NCBI GenBank assembly: GCA_964437615.1
Contig: CAYTHL010000013.1
Location: forward strand, 1-30,671
Direction of reading: 5' to 3'
From: RGIG4790 sp964437615
GTDB taxonomy: Bacteria; Bacillota; Clostridia; Christensenellales; UBA1242
Length of the DNA: 30,671 bases
Below are positions 23,377-30,648 of this stretch, one piece after another. Numbering within the stretch: the stretch's first letter is position 1; the number at the start of each line of letters is the position of its first letter. The notes under the pieces are model-generated. The model made no database searches. It saw only the letters and a program-made list of their open reading frames with translations, and was not told the origin of the DNA. A program made the position numbers and the translations under genes.

Positions 23377-23733
23377 TTATTTTTCAGTAAGTAATGTTAT
23401 TAGTTTAGTAGTTGTGTCTACTGGGCTTTTTGCCCCAATTTTTTTGAGTTTTGCTTGCAATTTAGATTTTCCTAGTTCGGTTATGCTGTAAGAAATATGC
23501 TTTTGATTGGTTTCGTCTTTATGTTGCTCTATGTACTTTTGCAAGCGCAGCTTGCTGGCTAAAATTGCAAGGTTGCTTTTTGCCATGTTTAAGGTATCGC
23601 ACAAGTCTTTGGGCGTAGTAATACAAAGCTCGCTAATTGCAAACAAAATTTTGTAACTGTTGCTAAAACTTCCAATTAAGCCGTCTACAAATAACTTTAT
23701 TTTTGCCAAAATTTTACCTAAATTTTCGTCCAT
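23377..23733 (-). CDS. MarR-like winged-helix regulator
   Basis: The 118 residues are helical with a winged-helix core: ISELCITTPKDLCDTLNMAKSNLAILASKLRLQKYIEQH, with the recognition helix near 50-65 and a wing at NQKHISYSITELGKSKL. The shape and the closing SITELGKSKLQ fit MarR or a related family, but the protein is short and the usual dimer helices are incomplete. AGGAG precedes the ATG. It lies downstream of rubrerythrin on the same strand, separated by a terminator, so it may respond to oxidative or redox signals, but this is inference. Confidence 0.65.
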   Translation of the reverse strand: MDENLGKILAKIKLFVDGLIGSFSNSYKILFAISELCITTPKDLCDTLNMAKSNLAILASKLRLQKYIEQHKDETNQKHISYSITELGKSKLQAKLKKIGAKSPVDTTTKLITLLTEK

Positions 23734-23793
23734 AAAATTCTCCTTTGCCTGCTAGTAATCTACTATTATTGGTGCAATTTTTATATCACTTAC

Positions 23794-23827
23794 AAAATTG
23801 CCGCACGGTAAGCATATCGCACGGCAA
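23794..23827 (-). terminator. Terminator of rubrerythrin
   Basis: On the minus strand TTGCCGTGCG (23818-23827) pairs with CGTGCGGCAA (23798-23807), ten pairs with two G-U, and four T follow. It lies about 30 bases after the rubrerythrin stop and separates it from the MarR-like gene. Confidence 0.65.
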
Positions 23828-23858
23828 ATTAAAATACTTTACTTGTGCTGCACAAATA

Positions 23859-24401
23859 TTAATAATTTTGAACATAAACTTCAAAATAAGATTGCGGATG
23901 CGCGCAGCATGGACACATCTTTGGCGCAACTGGACCAACATATTTGTAACCACAGTTGCGGCAAATCCAAACTGTGTTTTGAGTTGCTTTTTCAAACACT
24001 TTGCCTTCTACCATGTTTTTGTGCAAATCTTTGTAGCGTTGCTCGTGCTCTTTTTCTACTTTTGCAACCATTCTAAACTTAGCAGCTAGTGTTTTAAAAC
24101 CCTCGGCTTCGGCATCTTTGGCAAACCTTTCGTACATGTCTGTCCACTCGTAGTTTTCGCCAGCTGCGGCTGCAACAAGATTTTCCTTGGTGTCGCCAAT
24201 TCCGCCAAGCTCTTTAAACCACATTTCGGCGTGCTCCTTTTCGTTGGCTGCTGTTTCTGCAAAAATGGCAGAAATTTGCTCGTAGCCTTCTTTTTTGGCT
24301 ACACTTGCAAAAAATGTATATTTGTTTCTAGCTTCGCTTTCGCCAGAAAATGCACTTTTTAAATTTTGTTCAGTTTTTGTACCTTTTAATGATTTTTCCA
24401 T
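23859..24401 (-). CDS. rbr: Rubrerythrin
   Basis: Rubrerythrin reduces hydrogen peroxide in anaerobes using a di-iron centre and a rubredoxin-type iron. The 180 residues carry both parts. The four-helix bundle has the diiron ligands in SGESEARNKYTFFA, ANEKEHAEMW and KVEKEHEQRY. The C-terminal rubredoxin domain has CRNCGY and CPCCAHPQSYF, two Cys pairs. AGGAG precedes the ATG, and a strong extended -10 promoter lies about 30 bases upstream. It appears monocistronic and marks the host as an anaerobe exposed at times to oxygen. Confidence 0.96.
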   Translation of the reverse strand: MEKSLKGTKTEQNLKSAFSGESEARNKYTFFASVAKKEGYEQISAIFAETAANEKEHAEMWFKELGGIGDTKENLVAAAAGENYEWTDMYERFAKDAEAEGFKTLAAKFRMVAKVEKEHEQRYKDLHKNMVEGKVFEKATQNTVWICRNCGYKYVGPVAPKMCPCCAHPQSYFEVYVQNY

Positions 24402-24433
24402 ATTGTTTTTCTCCTTTAAAATTTATCAACTGA

Positions 24434-24462
24434 ATTATAGCAAACGGCTTTTGCTTTGGCAA
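24434..24462 (-). promoter_or_regulatory. Promoter of rubrerythrin
   Basis: On the minus strand TTGCCA (24457-24462) and TATAAT (24434-24439) are separated by 17 bases, with TGC before the -10 box. Overlapping inverted repeats typical of a PerR box are not evident. Confidence 0.78.
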
Positions 24463-24540
24463 TCATTTTAACAATTTTGCTAAAAATTTTTACAAAATGT
24501 TTGTGTAATTTGTTGTATTTGACAACTTAAATTTATAAAT

Positions 24541-25920
24541 TTATATCCTTAATCCCTTAGGGAGAAGATTTTTTAGGGCGCTGCCTGTAATTTTTACCCC
24601 GCCCAATGGATGATTTTGCACGCAAAATGTGCCATGAGTAGCGCCCTTTGGCAAGCTAAGATTGCAGGTTAACTGCTCGCCGTGTAAATAGGCGGCAACC
24701 TCTGGGCTATTTAGTTGCTGGTAATTAATTTTGTATTTTGCAAACTCGCCAAAAGCCATAAACATATTGTGATGTGGCACAAATCTATCTTTTTGCGGGC
24801 TACCCACCGCAACTCCGGCGCTAAAAATATGCACTTTTTTAAGTTTTTGAAGCATATTTTGCAGATTTTTGCTTATTATATACAGATAATCCCCTATTTT
24901 TACCATATTTGGTGCAAAATTAAGGTTAAAGTTGTTTAAAATCCAATTATTTGCAGCTAAAAGTTCTTGTTTGCCCGGCAAAAATGCTTTTGGATTGCCC
25001 ACTACATTTTCTATTATTTGCCCATTTGGCTTTTGCATAACGCACACAAACTGACCCTCGCCTAACGCCAAATGTGGATAAAATCTGCGGCATTCCTTAG
25101 CGCTAAAAAAAGTAGTGGCGTCTAGTACTGGCTTTGGCGGCATTATTAGGCTGTAATTATGCTCTTTTGCAAATGCAAGTGCCACATCTTCGTCCTCGGC
25201 GGGGGCAAAAGTGCAGGTGCTGTAAATTAGCTTGCCCCCAGGCTTTAACATGGCGTCTGCGTGGCATAAAATTTCGGCTTGGCGTGCGCTGTTGGCTGCA
25301 ATTCGGCTTTCCTTCCATTCGGTAATGGTTTCGGGGTTTTTGCGGAACATGCCCTCTCCGCCGCAAGGCGCGTCTACAAAAATATAATCAAAAGTTGTGG
25401 GTAGTTGCTCAGCAAGGCCGCTTGGGCTTGAGCAAGTGCAGATTACATTTTTGTAGCCCATGCGCTCTATGTTGCTTGCAAGCACCGATGCCCGTTTTGG
25501 TTCAATTTCGTTAGAAACTATCACGCCACAGCCGGCTAAAATTTCGGCAATTTGCCCAGATTTGCCACCGGGTGCGGCGCACAAATCTAGCACACAGAGT
25601 TCTTTATTTGGCTCGTCCTTTAGCCCGCTTGCGCTAACAGGCATCATGCTGGACGGCTCTTGCACATAAACTAGCCCTGCCATATGGTAGGGATGCTTAC
25701 CAATCTTGCTGCTAGCGGCATAATAGCCGCTGCTTGTAAATGGAATTTTGCCTTGCAAATTAAGTTCTCTGCATATGTTTTCGGTTTCGGCGGCAGATAC
25801 TTTTAGCGGGTTTATTCGCACTCCAACCACTGGCGGCTGCTGCATGGCGACAAGATAATCTGAAAATTTATCGCCAAGCAGCTGCTGCATATTGTCTAAA
25901 AATTGCTGTGGTAAGTTCAT
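24541..25920 (-). CDS. NOL1/NOP2/Sun rRNA cytosine-5 methyltransferase (RsmF-like)
   Basis: This SAM-dependent methyltransferase puts a methyl group on C5 of a cytosine in rRNA. The 459 residues show YVQEPSSMMPV, the SAM motif LDLCAAPGGKSGQIAEIL (about 109-126), the catalytic motif IV (FVDAPCGGEGMFRKNP) and motif VI (IYSTCTFAPAEDE); both catalytic Cys are present. The C-terminal part, about 160 residues ending in an RNA-binding domain (YLHGEQLTCNLSLPKG), matches the RsmF/YebU type. The exact target base cannot be told from sequence. Strong AAGGAG precedes the ATG. It is divergent from typA with a repeat-rich promoter between. Confidence 0.92.
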   Translation of the reverse strand: MNLPQQFLDNMQQLLGDKFSDYLVAMQQPPVVGVRINPLKVSAAETENICRELNLQGKIPFTSSGYYAASSKIGKHPYHMAGLVYVQEPSSMMPVSASGLKDEPNKELCVLDLCAAPGGKSGQIAEILAGCGVIVSNEIEPKRASVLASNIERMGYKNVICTCSSPSGLAEQLPTTFDYIFVDAPCGGEGMFRKNPETITEWKESRIAANSARQAEILCHADAMLKPGGKLIYSTCTFAPAEDEDVALAFAKEHNYSLIMPPKPVLDATTFFSAKECRRFYPHLALGEGQFVCVMQKPNGQIIENVVGNPKAFLPGKQELLAANNWILNNFNLNFAPNMVKIGDYLYIISKNLQNMLQKLKKVHIFSAGVAVGSPQKDRFVPHHNMFMAFGEFAKYKINYQQLNSPEVAAYLHGEQLTCNLSLPKGATHGTFCVQNHPLGGVKITGSALKNLLPKGLRI

Positions 25921-25933
25921 TTTTGCTCCTTTT

Positions 25934-25970
25934 GCATGCTAATTTTAGCATGTTTTAGCATGCATCGCCA
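25934..25970 (-). promoter_or_regulatory. Promoter with TTTTAGCATG repeats before the methyltransferase
   Basis: TTTTAGCATG occurs twice in tandem (25943-25952 and 25953-25962), and GCATGCTAA stands inverted just before it (25934-25942). On the minus strand these contain the extended -10 box TGC-TAAAAT (25942-25947), with TGGCGA (25965-25970) as a weak -35 at 17 bases. The repeats cover the -10 and start region, as an operator would. Confidence 0.45.
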
Positions 25971-26021
25971 CTATTTTTATGTAAAATATCTAAATTTTGG
26001 CAAACAATTTTTGCCAAACTA

Positions 26022-26051
26022 TTTACATTTTGGGCTTTATTATTGTATAAT
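26022..26051 (+). promoter_or_regulatory. Promoter of typA
   Basis: TTTACA (26022-26027) and TATAAT (26046-26051) are separated by 18 bases; the typA ATG follows about 30 bases later after GGGGG. Confidence 0.7.
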
Positions 26052-26080
26052 GCCTAGGTTAATTAACTTTTGGGGGAAAT

Positions 26081-27907
26081 ATGACAAACGAAAATATTAG
26101 AAATGTGGCAATAATCGCCCATGTAGACCACGGAAAGACAAGCCTAGTAAACGAGCTATTAAAGCAAGGTGGAGTTTTTAGAGAAAATCAGGAAATTCCT
26201 AACAGAGTAATGGATTCTAACGCGCTAGAGCGTGAGCGTGGCATTACAATTTTGAGCAAAAATGCAGCAATTATATATAACGGCGTAAAAATAAACATTG
26301 TAGACACCCCGGGCCATGCCGATTTTGGCGGCGAAGTTGAGCGTGTACTTAAAATGGTAGACGGTGTTTTGCTTGTTGTTGACGCTTTTGAGGGTACCAT
26401 GCCTCAAACTAGGTTTGTGCTGCAAAAAGCGCTGGAACTTAATCACAAGGTCGTTGTTGTTATAAACAAAATTGACCGCCCGGACGCCAGAATAAGCGAA
26501 GTTGTGGACGAAGTTTTGGAGCTGCTTATGGACCTTGGTGCTTCTGACGACCAGTTAGACAGCCCTATAATTTACGCAAGTGCGCGTCAAGGCATTTCTA
26601 GCCTTAACCCAGATGTTCCCGGCACCGACATGAAACCACTTCTCGACACCATTATAGAACATATTCCGGCGCCTACTGGCGACCCTTCTGCCCCATTTAA
26701 AATGCTTGTTTCTAGCTGCGAACAGAACGACTATTTGGGCAAGCTGGCTGTTGGCAAAGTTACTGCCGGCACTTGCAAAATTAACGAAACTTTAGCCCTT
26801 GTAAACTATCACGATAGCACCAAGAAAAAAGAATTTAAGGTTACAAATATTTTTGTATTTCAGGGCAACAAGCGCGTGCCCGCTGTCGAGGTAACTACTG
26901 GCGACATTATTTGTATTAGCGGCACAGACGATGTAACTATTGGCGATACAGTTACTAGCCGCGAAGAACTTTCGGCTATTCCATTTGTAAAAATTAGCGA
27001 GCCAAGTGTAGAAATGGAGTTTAGCGTAAACAATAGTCCATTTGCCGGCACTGAGGGCAAGTTCTGCACAAGCCGTCATTTGCGTGACAGGCTGCTAAAA
27101 GAGGCAGTTAAGGACTTGTCGCTTAGAGTTTACGAAACAAATAGCGCCGACACCTTTCGTGTGCTTGGCCGTGGTGAAATGCATATCTCTATTTTGGTGG
27201 AAAACATGCGCCGTGACGGATACGAATTTCAGGTTAGCATGCCAAAAGTTATCTACAAAGAGATTGACGGCGTTAAGTGCGAGCCAATAGACGAGCTTAT
27301 TATAGACGTTCCCGAAACTTGCGTTGGCACAATAATTTCTGCCATGGGTGAGCGCAAGGGCGACCTTATTAGCATGGGTAATCGCGGCAGCCGCACCAGA
27401 CTAGAATTTCATATCCCTAGTCGTGGACTATTTGGTTACAAAAACCAGTTTTTAACAGACACCCGTGGCGAAGGCGTAATGAACAGCATCTTTTTTGACT
27501 ACGAGCCTTTTAAGGGTAACATAAACACTCGCAATTTTGGGGCGCTAGTTGCCTACGAAACAGGCGAAGCCGTGCAGTACGGGCTGTTTAACAGCCAAGA
27601 ACGCGGCAAACTGCTAATTACTCCGGGGACAAAAGTTTATGGCGGCATGGTTGTTGGCATTTGCCCTAAAGCCGAAGACATTGTTGTAAATGTCTGCAAA
27701 CGCAAGCAACTAACAAATATGCGCGCAAGCGGCACCGACGAAGCCCTTAGGCTAGAGCCCGTTAAACCGCTTACCCTAGAAGAAAGTCTAGAATTTTTGG
27801 CCGATGACGAGCTGTTAGAAGTTACTCCTCAAAGTCTGCGCATTCGCAAAAAGATTCTAGACCACACCCTGCGCGGCCGCGAACAATTTAAAAAGAAAAA
27901 CGGATAA
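26081..27907 (+). CDS. typA: Translational GTPase TypA/BipA
   Basis: TypA is a ribosome-binding GTPase related to EF-G that helps 50S assembly and growth under cold or stress. The 608 residues are of normal length. The GTPase motifs are complete: AHVDHGKTS (G1), RGITI (G2), DTPGHADFGGEVERV (G3), NKIDRPDAR (G4) and SARQG (G5). Domains II, III and V and the TypA-specific C-terminus follow (GRGEMHISILVENMRRDGYEFQ, VNVCKRKQLTNMRASGTDEA, LRIRKKILDHTLRGREQFKK). The ribosome site is GGGGGA. The gene has its own promoter and terminator. Confidence 0.98.
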   Translation: MTNENIRNVAIIAHVDHGKTSLVNELLKQGGVFRENQEIPNRVMDSNALERERGITILSKNAAIIYNGVKINIVDTPGHADFGGEVERVLKMVDGVLLVVDAFEGTMPQTRFVLQKALELNHKVVVVINKIDRPDARISEVVDEVLELLMDLGASDDQLDSPIIYASARQGISSLNPDVPGTDMKPLLDTIIEHIPAPTGDPSAPFKMLVSSCEQNDYLGKLAVGKVTAGTCKINETLALVNYHDSTKKKEFKVTNIFVFQGNKRVPAVEVTTGDIICISGTDDVTIGDTVTSREELSAIPFVKISEPSVEMEFSVNNSPFAGTEGKFCTSRHLRDRLLKEAVKDLSLRVYETNSADTFRVLGRGEMHISILVENMRRDGYEFQVSMPKVIYKEIDGVKCEPIDELIIDVPETCVGTIISAMGERKGDLISMGNRGSRTRLEFHIPSRGLFGYKNQFLTDTRGEGVMNSIFFDYEPFKGNINTRNFGALVAYETGEAVQYGLFNSQERGKLLITPGTKVYGGMVVGICPKAEDIVVNVCKRKQLTNMRASGTDEALRLEPVKPLTLEESLEFLADDELLEVTPQSLRIRKKILDHTLRGREQFKKKNG

Positions 27908-27915
27908 AAAGTTAT

Positions 27916-27944
27916 AAAAAACTCGCCTTTACGGTGAGTTTTTT
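27916..27944 (+). terminator. Terminator of typA
   Basis: ACTCGCC (27921-27927) pairs with GGTGAGT (27933-27939) around a 5-base loop, with A and T runs outside. It begins nine bases after the typA stop. Confidence 0.85.
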
Positions 27945-28032
27945 ATTCAAAATTGCTGCCCCAATTATAGCAGCACTTTAAGTTTACAGATGTTTTTAGT
28001 TTACGATGTTTAAATAGGTTGGAGGGGTATAC

Positions 28033-28305
28033 ATGGCAGTCCTCTAACACAAAGTTTGCTGCGGGTGTTTTTTAATATTTGCTATAATAGTAGGCAATTA
28101 ATTTGGGACGATTGTCAAACTTATATTGCTTATTGCTGTGCCCTTGTTACTAGCGAAAAGTTTTTTAAAAGGCGTTTACAAGGCTGCCGATGCAAATAAT
28201 ATTTTAAACAAGATTGTCATAATTTTGTTTGCCAAAGTGGTTTTGTCCCTTCTTGCACATTTTAAAATTATTATATCTTTTTGCATACTTTATACTTTTG
28301 GTTAA
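28033..28305 (+). pseudogene. Interrupted small membrane-protein gene
   Basis: After GGAGGGG, an ATG at 28033 opens a frame of 90 codons with two TAA stops, at codons 5 and 23, ending at a TAA at 28303. Ignoring the stops, it reads MAVL, HKVCCGCFLIFAIIVGN, then FGTIVKLILLIAVPLLLAKS, then FLKGVYKAADANNILNKIVI and two more hydrophobic stretches ending ILYTFG. Strong ribosome site, long hydrophobic pattern and exact frame agreement suggest a once-intact protein with about three membrane spans. A TGC-TATAAT extended -10 at 28080-28088 lies inside it and could drive the last part. The family is not recognised. The remainder of the 27945-28301 gap holds nothing else I can support. Confidence 0.45.
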
Positions 28306-29816
28306 ACTTCTCTGGTGCCAATAATTTCTAGTGCATCGCCATCTAGCCCGCACATTGGGCAGACTGCAGGTTCGCCCTCTGGCAGCTCAAACTCAGCGCC
28401 GCAAACTAGGCAATGGTATTTTATCATCTTAACCTTTTGGACGGCTATGTTTTGCTGCCCAAGATCGGCACTTCTGCTGTAATAAATGGTGTGCAGCAGT
28501 TTGTGAGCAAGTTCGCTGTTGGTGCTGCCCAAATAATCCTTGTAAAGGGCAATTATTTGCGGATTTTTGTGTGATGCACGCACGCTAAGGCTGTTATCTA
28601 GCCTATATAACGAGGCTATTCGCGCCTTTTGCGCCTCTACATCTTCGGCAAAATGCTTTGGCTGCCCGCCGCCACCAATGCAGCCACCTGGACATGTCAT
28701 AATTTCTACAAAGTGATACTGCTCTCCCGCCGCAATTTTATCTAGCAAAATTCTGGTGTTTGCAAGCCCGTAGACTACAGCAACTTTAATTTTTGTGCCG
28801 CTTATATCTATTTCGGCTTGACGGATACCATCTAATCCGCGCACCGGCTGCAAGTTTAGAGTAAGCTCGGTAGGCTCTTTGCCAGTTAGGTAGCTATATG
28901 CCGTGCGAACAGCCGCCTCCATAACGCCACCAGTGTTGCCAAAAATGGCCGCCGCACCACTGGCTTCGCCCATAAAGTCGTCAAAATTGGCGTCTTCTAG
29001 CTTATTTAGGTTTATGCCAAGTTCCTTTGCCCATTTGGCAAGTTCGGTTGTAGTTATGCAGTAGTCCATATCTCGCATGCCGCTAACGCCGTTTACCTTG
29101 CCCGAGATGTTCATCTCTTCTCTACGGATTTCAAATTTTTTGGCCACACAAGGGGTAAGTGCCACATTTACAATATCTTTTGGGTCTATGCCCATTTTTT
29201 GCGCAAAATAGGTTTTAACTATTGGACCTTGCATGCCGATAGGGCTTTTGCAAGTGGAAATATTGTCCAAAATGTTAGGATAAAATGTTTCGGCAAACTT
29301 AATCCATGCTGGACAACAACTGGTAAACTGCGGCAAAGGCTTATCCCCCTTGGTTATGCGACTAATTAGCTCGCTGGCCTCTTCGCAGATGGTTAAATCG
29401 GCTGCAAAATTTGTGTCTAGCACATAACTAAATCCCAATTTTTTTAGCAGCGCCACCATTTTCCCTTGCACCAAACTGCCAAACGGCATGCCAAACTCTT
29501 CGCCCAAAGCCACCCTAACCGATGGCGACGTGTTTACTATAACAATTTTTTTGTTATTTATTGCAGACTGCACCTGCTTGTATTCTTCGGCAACAACAAG
29601 GCTATCTGTTGGGCAAACTTTTATACACTGACCGCAATTTACGCAGACGGCATTGCCGCAGGTTTTTTCCAGACTGTAATTGTTGTTTACGCTTACGTAG
29701 TCGTTACAAATTTTAGCGCATGCGCCGCACTTTACGCATTTTTCTTCTATCCTTTGCACGCTAGGATTGCCCTTGTTTATTGCCACCCTAATGCCTTGGC
29801 TTAAATGTTTTTCCAT
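28302..29816 (-). CDS. [FeFe] hydrogenase with C-terminal rubredoxin-like domain
   Basis: The 504 residues form a monomeric iron-only hydrogenase for hydrogen turnover in the cytoplasm. Two [4Fe-4S] sites lie at 27-37 (CVKCGACAKIC) and 58-68 (CVNCGQCIKVC). The H-cluster motifs are FTSCCPAW (164-171, both Cys kept), TPCVAKKFE (221-229, Thr where many have Met) and EIMTCPGGCIGGGGQP (371-386). The small-subunit-like helix follows (418-445). The C-terminus (469-490) adds a rubredoxin-like module with CLVCGAEF and CPMCG. No NADH or HydBC partner is nearby, so the electron donor may be ferredoxin or rubredoxin. GAGGAG precedes the ATG. Electron bifurcation is not supported; a sensory role is less likely because the PAS domain is lacking. 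Confidence 0.93.
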   Translation of the reverse strand: MEKHLSQGIRVAINKGNPSVQRIEEKCVKCGACAKICNDYVSVNNNYSLEKTCGNAVCVNCGQCIKVCPTDSLVVAEEYKQVQSAINNKKIVIVNTSPSVRVALGEEFGMPFGSLVQGKMVALLKKLGFSYVLDTNFAADLTICEEASELISRITKGDKPLPQFTSCCPAWIKFAETFYPNILDNISTCKSPIGMQGPIVKTYFAQKMGIDPKDIVNVALTPCVAKKFEIRREEMNISGKVNGVSGMRDMDYCITTTELAKWAKELGINLNKLEDANFDDFMGEASGAAAIFGNTGGVMEAAVRTAYSYLTGKEPTELTLNLQPVRGLDGIRQAEIDISGTKIKVAVVYGLANTRILLDKIAAGEQYHFVEIMTCPGGCIGGGGQPKHFAEDVEAQKARIASLYRLDNSLSVRASHKNPQIIALYKDYLGSTNSELAHKLLHTIYYSRSADLGQQNIAVQKVKMIKYHCLVCGAEFELPEGEPAVCPMCGLDGDALEIIGTREV

Positions 29817-29841
29817 AAAAATTTCTCCTCTGTAATAAGTT

Positions 29842-29875
29842 GTTATAATATTTTAACCCTATGTTATTTTGTCGC
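29842..29875 (-). promoter_or_regulatory. Possible hydrogenase promoter with Rex-like palindrome
   Basis: On the plus strand GTTATAATATTTTAAC (29842-29857) is a 16-base palindrome with a single mismatched pair. It covers TATTAT, a -10 box on the minus strand (29845-29850); a weak -35 GCGACA lies at 29870-29875. One half, TTGTTA, equals the half-site of clostridial Rex operators (TTGTTAA-N4-TTAACAA); the other half is imperfect. Confidence 0.35.
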
Positions 29876-29899
29876 TGCCCTAGAGTTTTCCACACTTTT

Positions 29900-29920
29900 G
29901 TTAGACACTTGTTGTCTAGC
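29900..29920. promoter_or_regulatory. TAGACA-N5-TGTCTA inverted repeat
   Basis: TAGACA (29902-29907) and TGTCTA (29913-29918) form a perfect inverted repeat with a 5-base spacer, extended by one G-C pair outside. It lies about 85 bases before the hydrogenase start and looks like an operator. From 29921 to 30160 I see only AT-rich sequence without a supported gene. Confidence 0.4.
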
Positions 29921-30168
29921 AAAAAAACGCAATCACGGCAATAAGCACTGTTAAACTAATTATTAGCCAGCCCAAAATTTGGCAATTGAAAACAGTAACT
30001 CTATTAAAGTTATCACAATAACCACTAATTTGAAAAGAATTTTAAGAAATTTTGTTTAGATTTTTGTAACAATTATTTTTTGTTTATAAAACTCAAAATT
30101 TTTTGCCCTAAATTATTGCGATTTTATTTCTTCTGTGCTAAAATTGCTTTTGTATTATATAACAACTA

Positions 30169-30187
30169 TATGCTCTATTAGCTTGGG
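30169..30187 (+). repeat. tRNA-Arg 5'-end fragment, copy 1 (diverged)
   Basis: TATGCTCTATTAGCTTGGG matches the first 12 bases of the downstream tRNA-Arg gene plus its TAT lead-in with one change. It shares the following TTGGG with the second fragment at 30278. Confidence 0.55.
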
Positions 30188-30271
30188 TTAAAAAACTAAA
30201 CCTTACGCTCACAAGCAACCTCCTATTCTTTATGCCAAGTATTTTTCCTCGGGTAGGAACTAAACTTAATA

Positions 30272-30291
30272 AAAAATATGCTCCATTAGCT
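30272..30291 (+). repeat. tRNA-Arg 5'-end fragment, copy 2
   Basis: A 20-base stretch, A5-TAT followed by GCTCCATTAGCT, is identical to 30483-30502, where it forms the lead-in and first 12 bases of the intact tRNA-Arg. The rest of the tRNA is missing. It runs straight into the 33-bp hairpin repeat. Confidence 0.8.
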
Positions 30292-30321
30292 TGGGCAGGA
30301 CAATCGTGCCCCAACTAAGAC
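30289..30321 (+). repeat. 33-bp hairpin repeat, copy 1
   Basis: Identical over 33 bases to 30352-30384. The core TTGGGCA and TGCCCCAA can pair around GGACAATCG with one bulged C. Confidence 0.85.
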
Positions 30322-30351
30322 TTAATCAAATTTAATTGTTCAAGTGTGTTT

Positions 30352-30384
30352 GCTTGGGCAGGACAATCGTGCCCCAACTAAGAC
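30352..30384 (+). repeat. 33-bp hairpin repeat, copy 2
   Basis: Second identical copy of the 33-base unit at 30289-30321, 63 bases downstream in the same orientation. This copy is not joined to a tRNA fragment. Confidence 0.85.
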
Positions 30385-30415
30385 CCATAGGTTAGGATAG
30401 GTTTGACAACTCAAC

Positions 30416-30436
30416 AAAAAATATGCTCCATTAGCT
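30416..30436 (+). repeat. tRNA-Arg 5'-end fragment, copy 3
   Basis: A5-TAT-GCTCCATTAGCTC, 21 bases, is identical to 30483-30503, then the sequence leaves the tRNA. TTGACA at 30403-30408 lies just before it. Confidence 0.8.
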
Positions 30437-30455
30437 CTTGTCTTCGCTGCTTGAT

Positions 30456-30483
30456 TCGACACTAGCTGTTTTACAACTAAATA
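30456..30483 (+). promoter_or_regulatory. Possible promoter of tRNA-Arg
   Basis: TCGACA (30456-30461) and TAAATA (30478-30483) are separated by 16 bases; the transcript would start at about the first base of the tRNA. The -10 box is weak. Confidence 0.35.
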
Positions 30484-30490
30484 AAAATAT

Positions 30491-30567
30491 GCTCCATTAG
30501 CTCAATTGGATAGAGTGCCCGGCTTCGAACCGGTAGGTTGGGGGTTCGAGTCCCTCATGGAGCACCA
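30491..30567 (+). tRNA. tRNA-Arg (anticodon TCG)
   Basis: A full cloverleaf can be drawn. The acceptor GCTCCAT pairs with ATGGAGC, with discriminator A and an encoded CCA (30565-30567). The D arm is GCTC/GAGT with loop AATTGGATA. The anticodon arm is CCCGG, loop CTTCGAA, CCGGT, which places TCG at positions 34-36. The variable loop has 5 bases. The T arm is GGGGG/CCCTC with loop TTCGAGT. Anticodon UCG reads Arg codon CGA and probably other CGN codons. The top pair of the anticodon stem is mismatched (C-T). Confidence 0.95.
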
Positions 30568-30592
30568 TTAAATCCCTTATTTTTATGGCATT

Positions 30593-30625
30593 TCAGCGAT
30601 TTTTTCAGTCGCTGATTTTTATTTT
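30593..30625 (+). terminator. Terminator of tRNA-Arg
   Basis: TCAGCGA (30593-30599) pairs perfectly with TCGCTGA (30609-30615), followed by a T-rich run (30616-30625). It lies 26 bases after the tRNA. Confidence 0.85.
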
Positions 30626-30648
30626 ATGAAGACAAAAAAATAACCCCT

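Noticed and set aside
29920..30040. Short hydrophobic frame on the minus strand ending GWLIISLTVLIAVIAFFC
   Set aside because: It has no ATG and no ribosome site; only a TTG could start it. Kept out as too weak, though small membrane peptides do occur nearby.
30169..30502. CRISPR array suggested by repeated short units before the tRNA
   Set aside because: Spacing is irregular (109, 144 and 67 bases), the repeats are tRNA 5' ends, and the hairpin unit occurs only twice; no cas genes are present.
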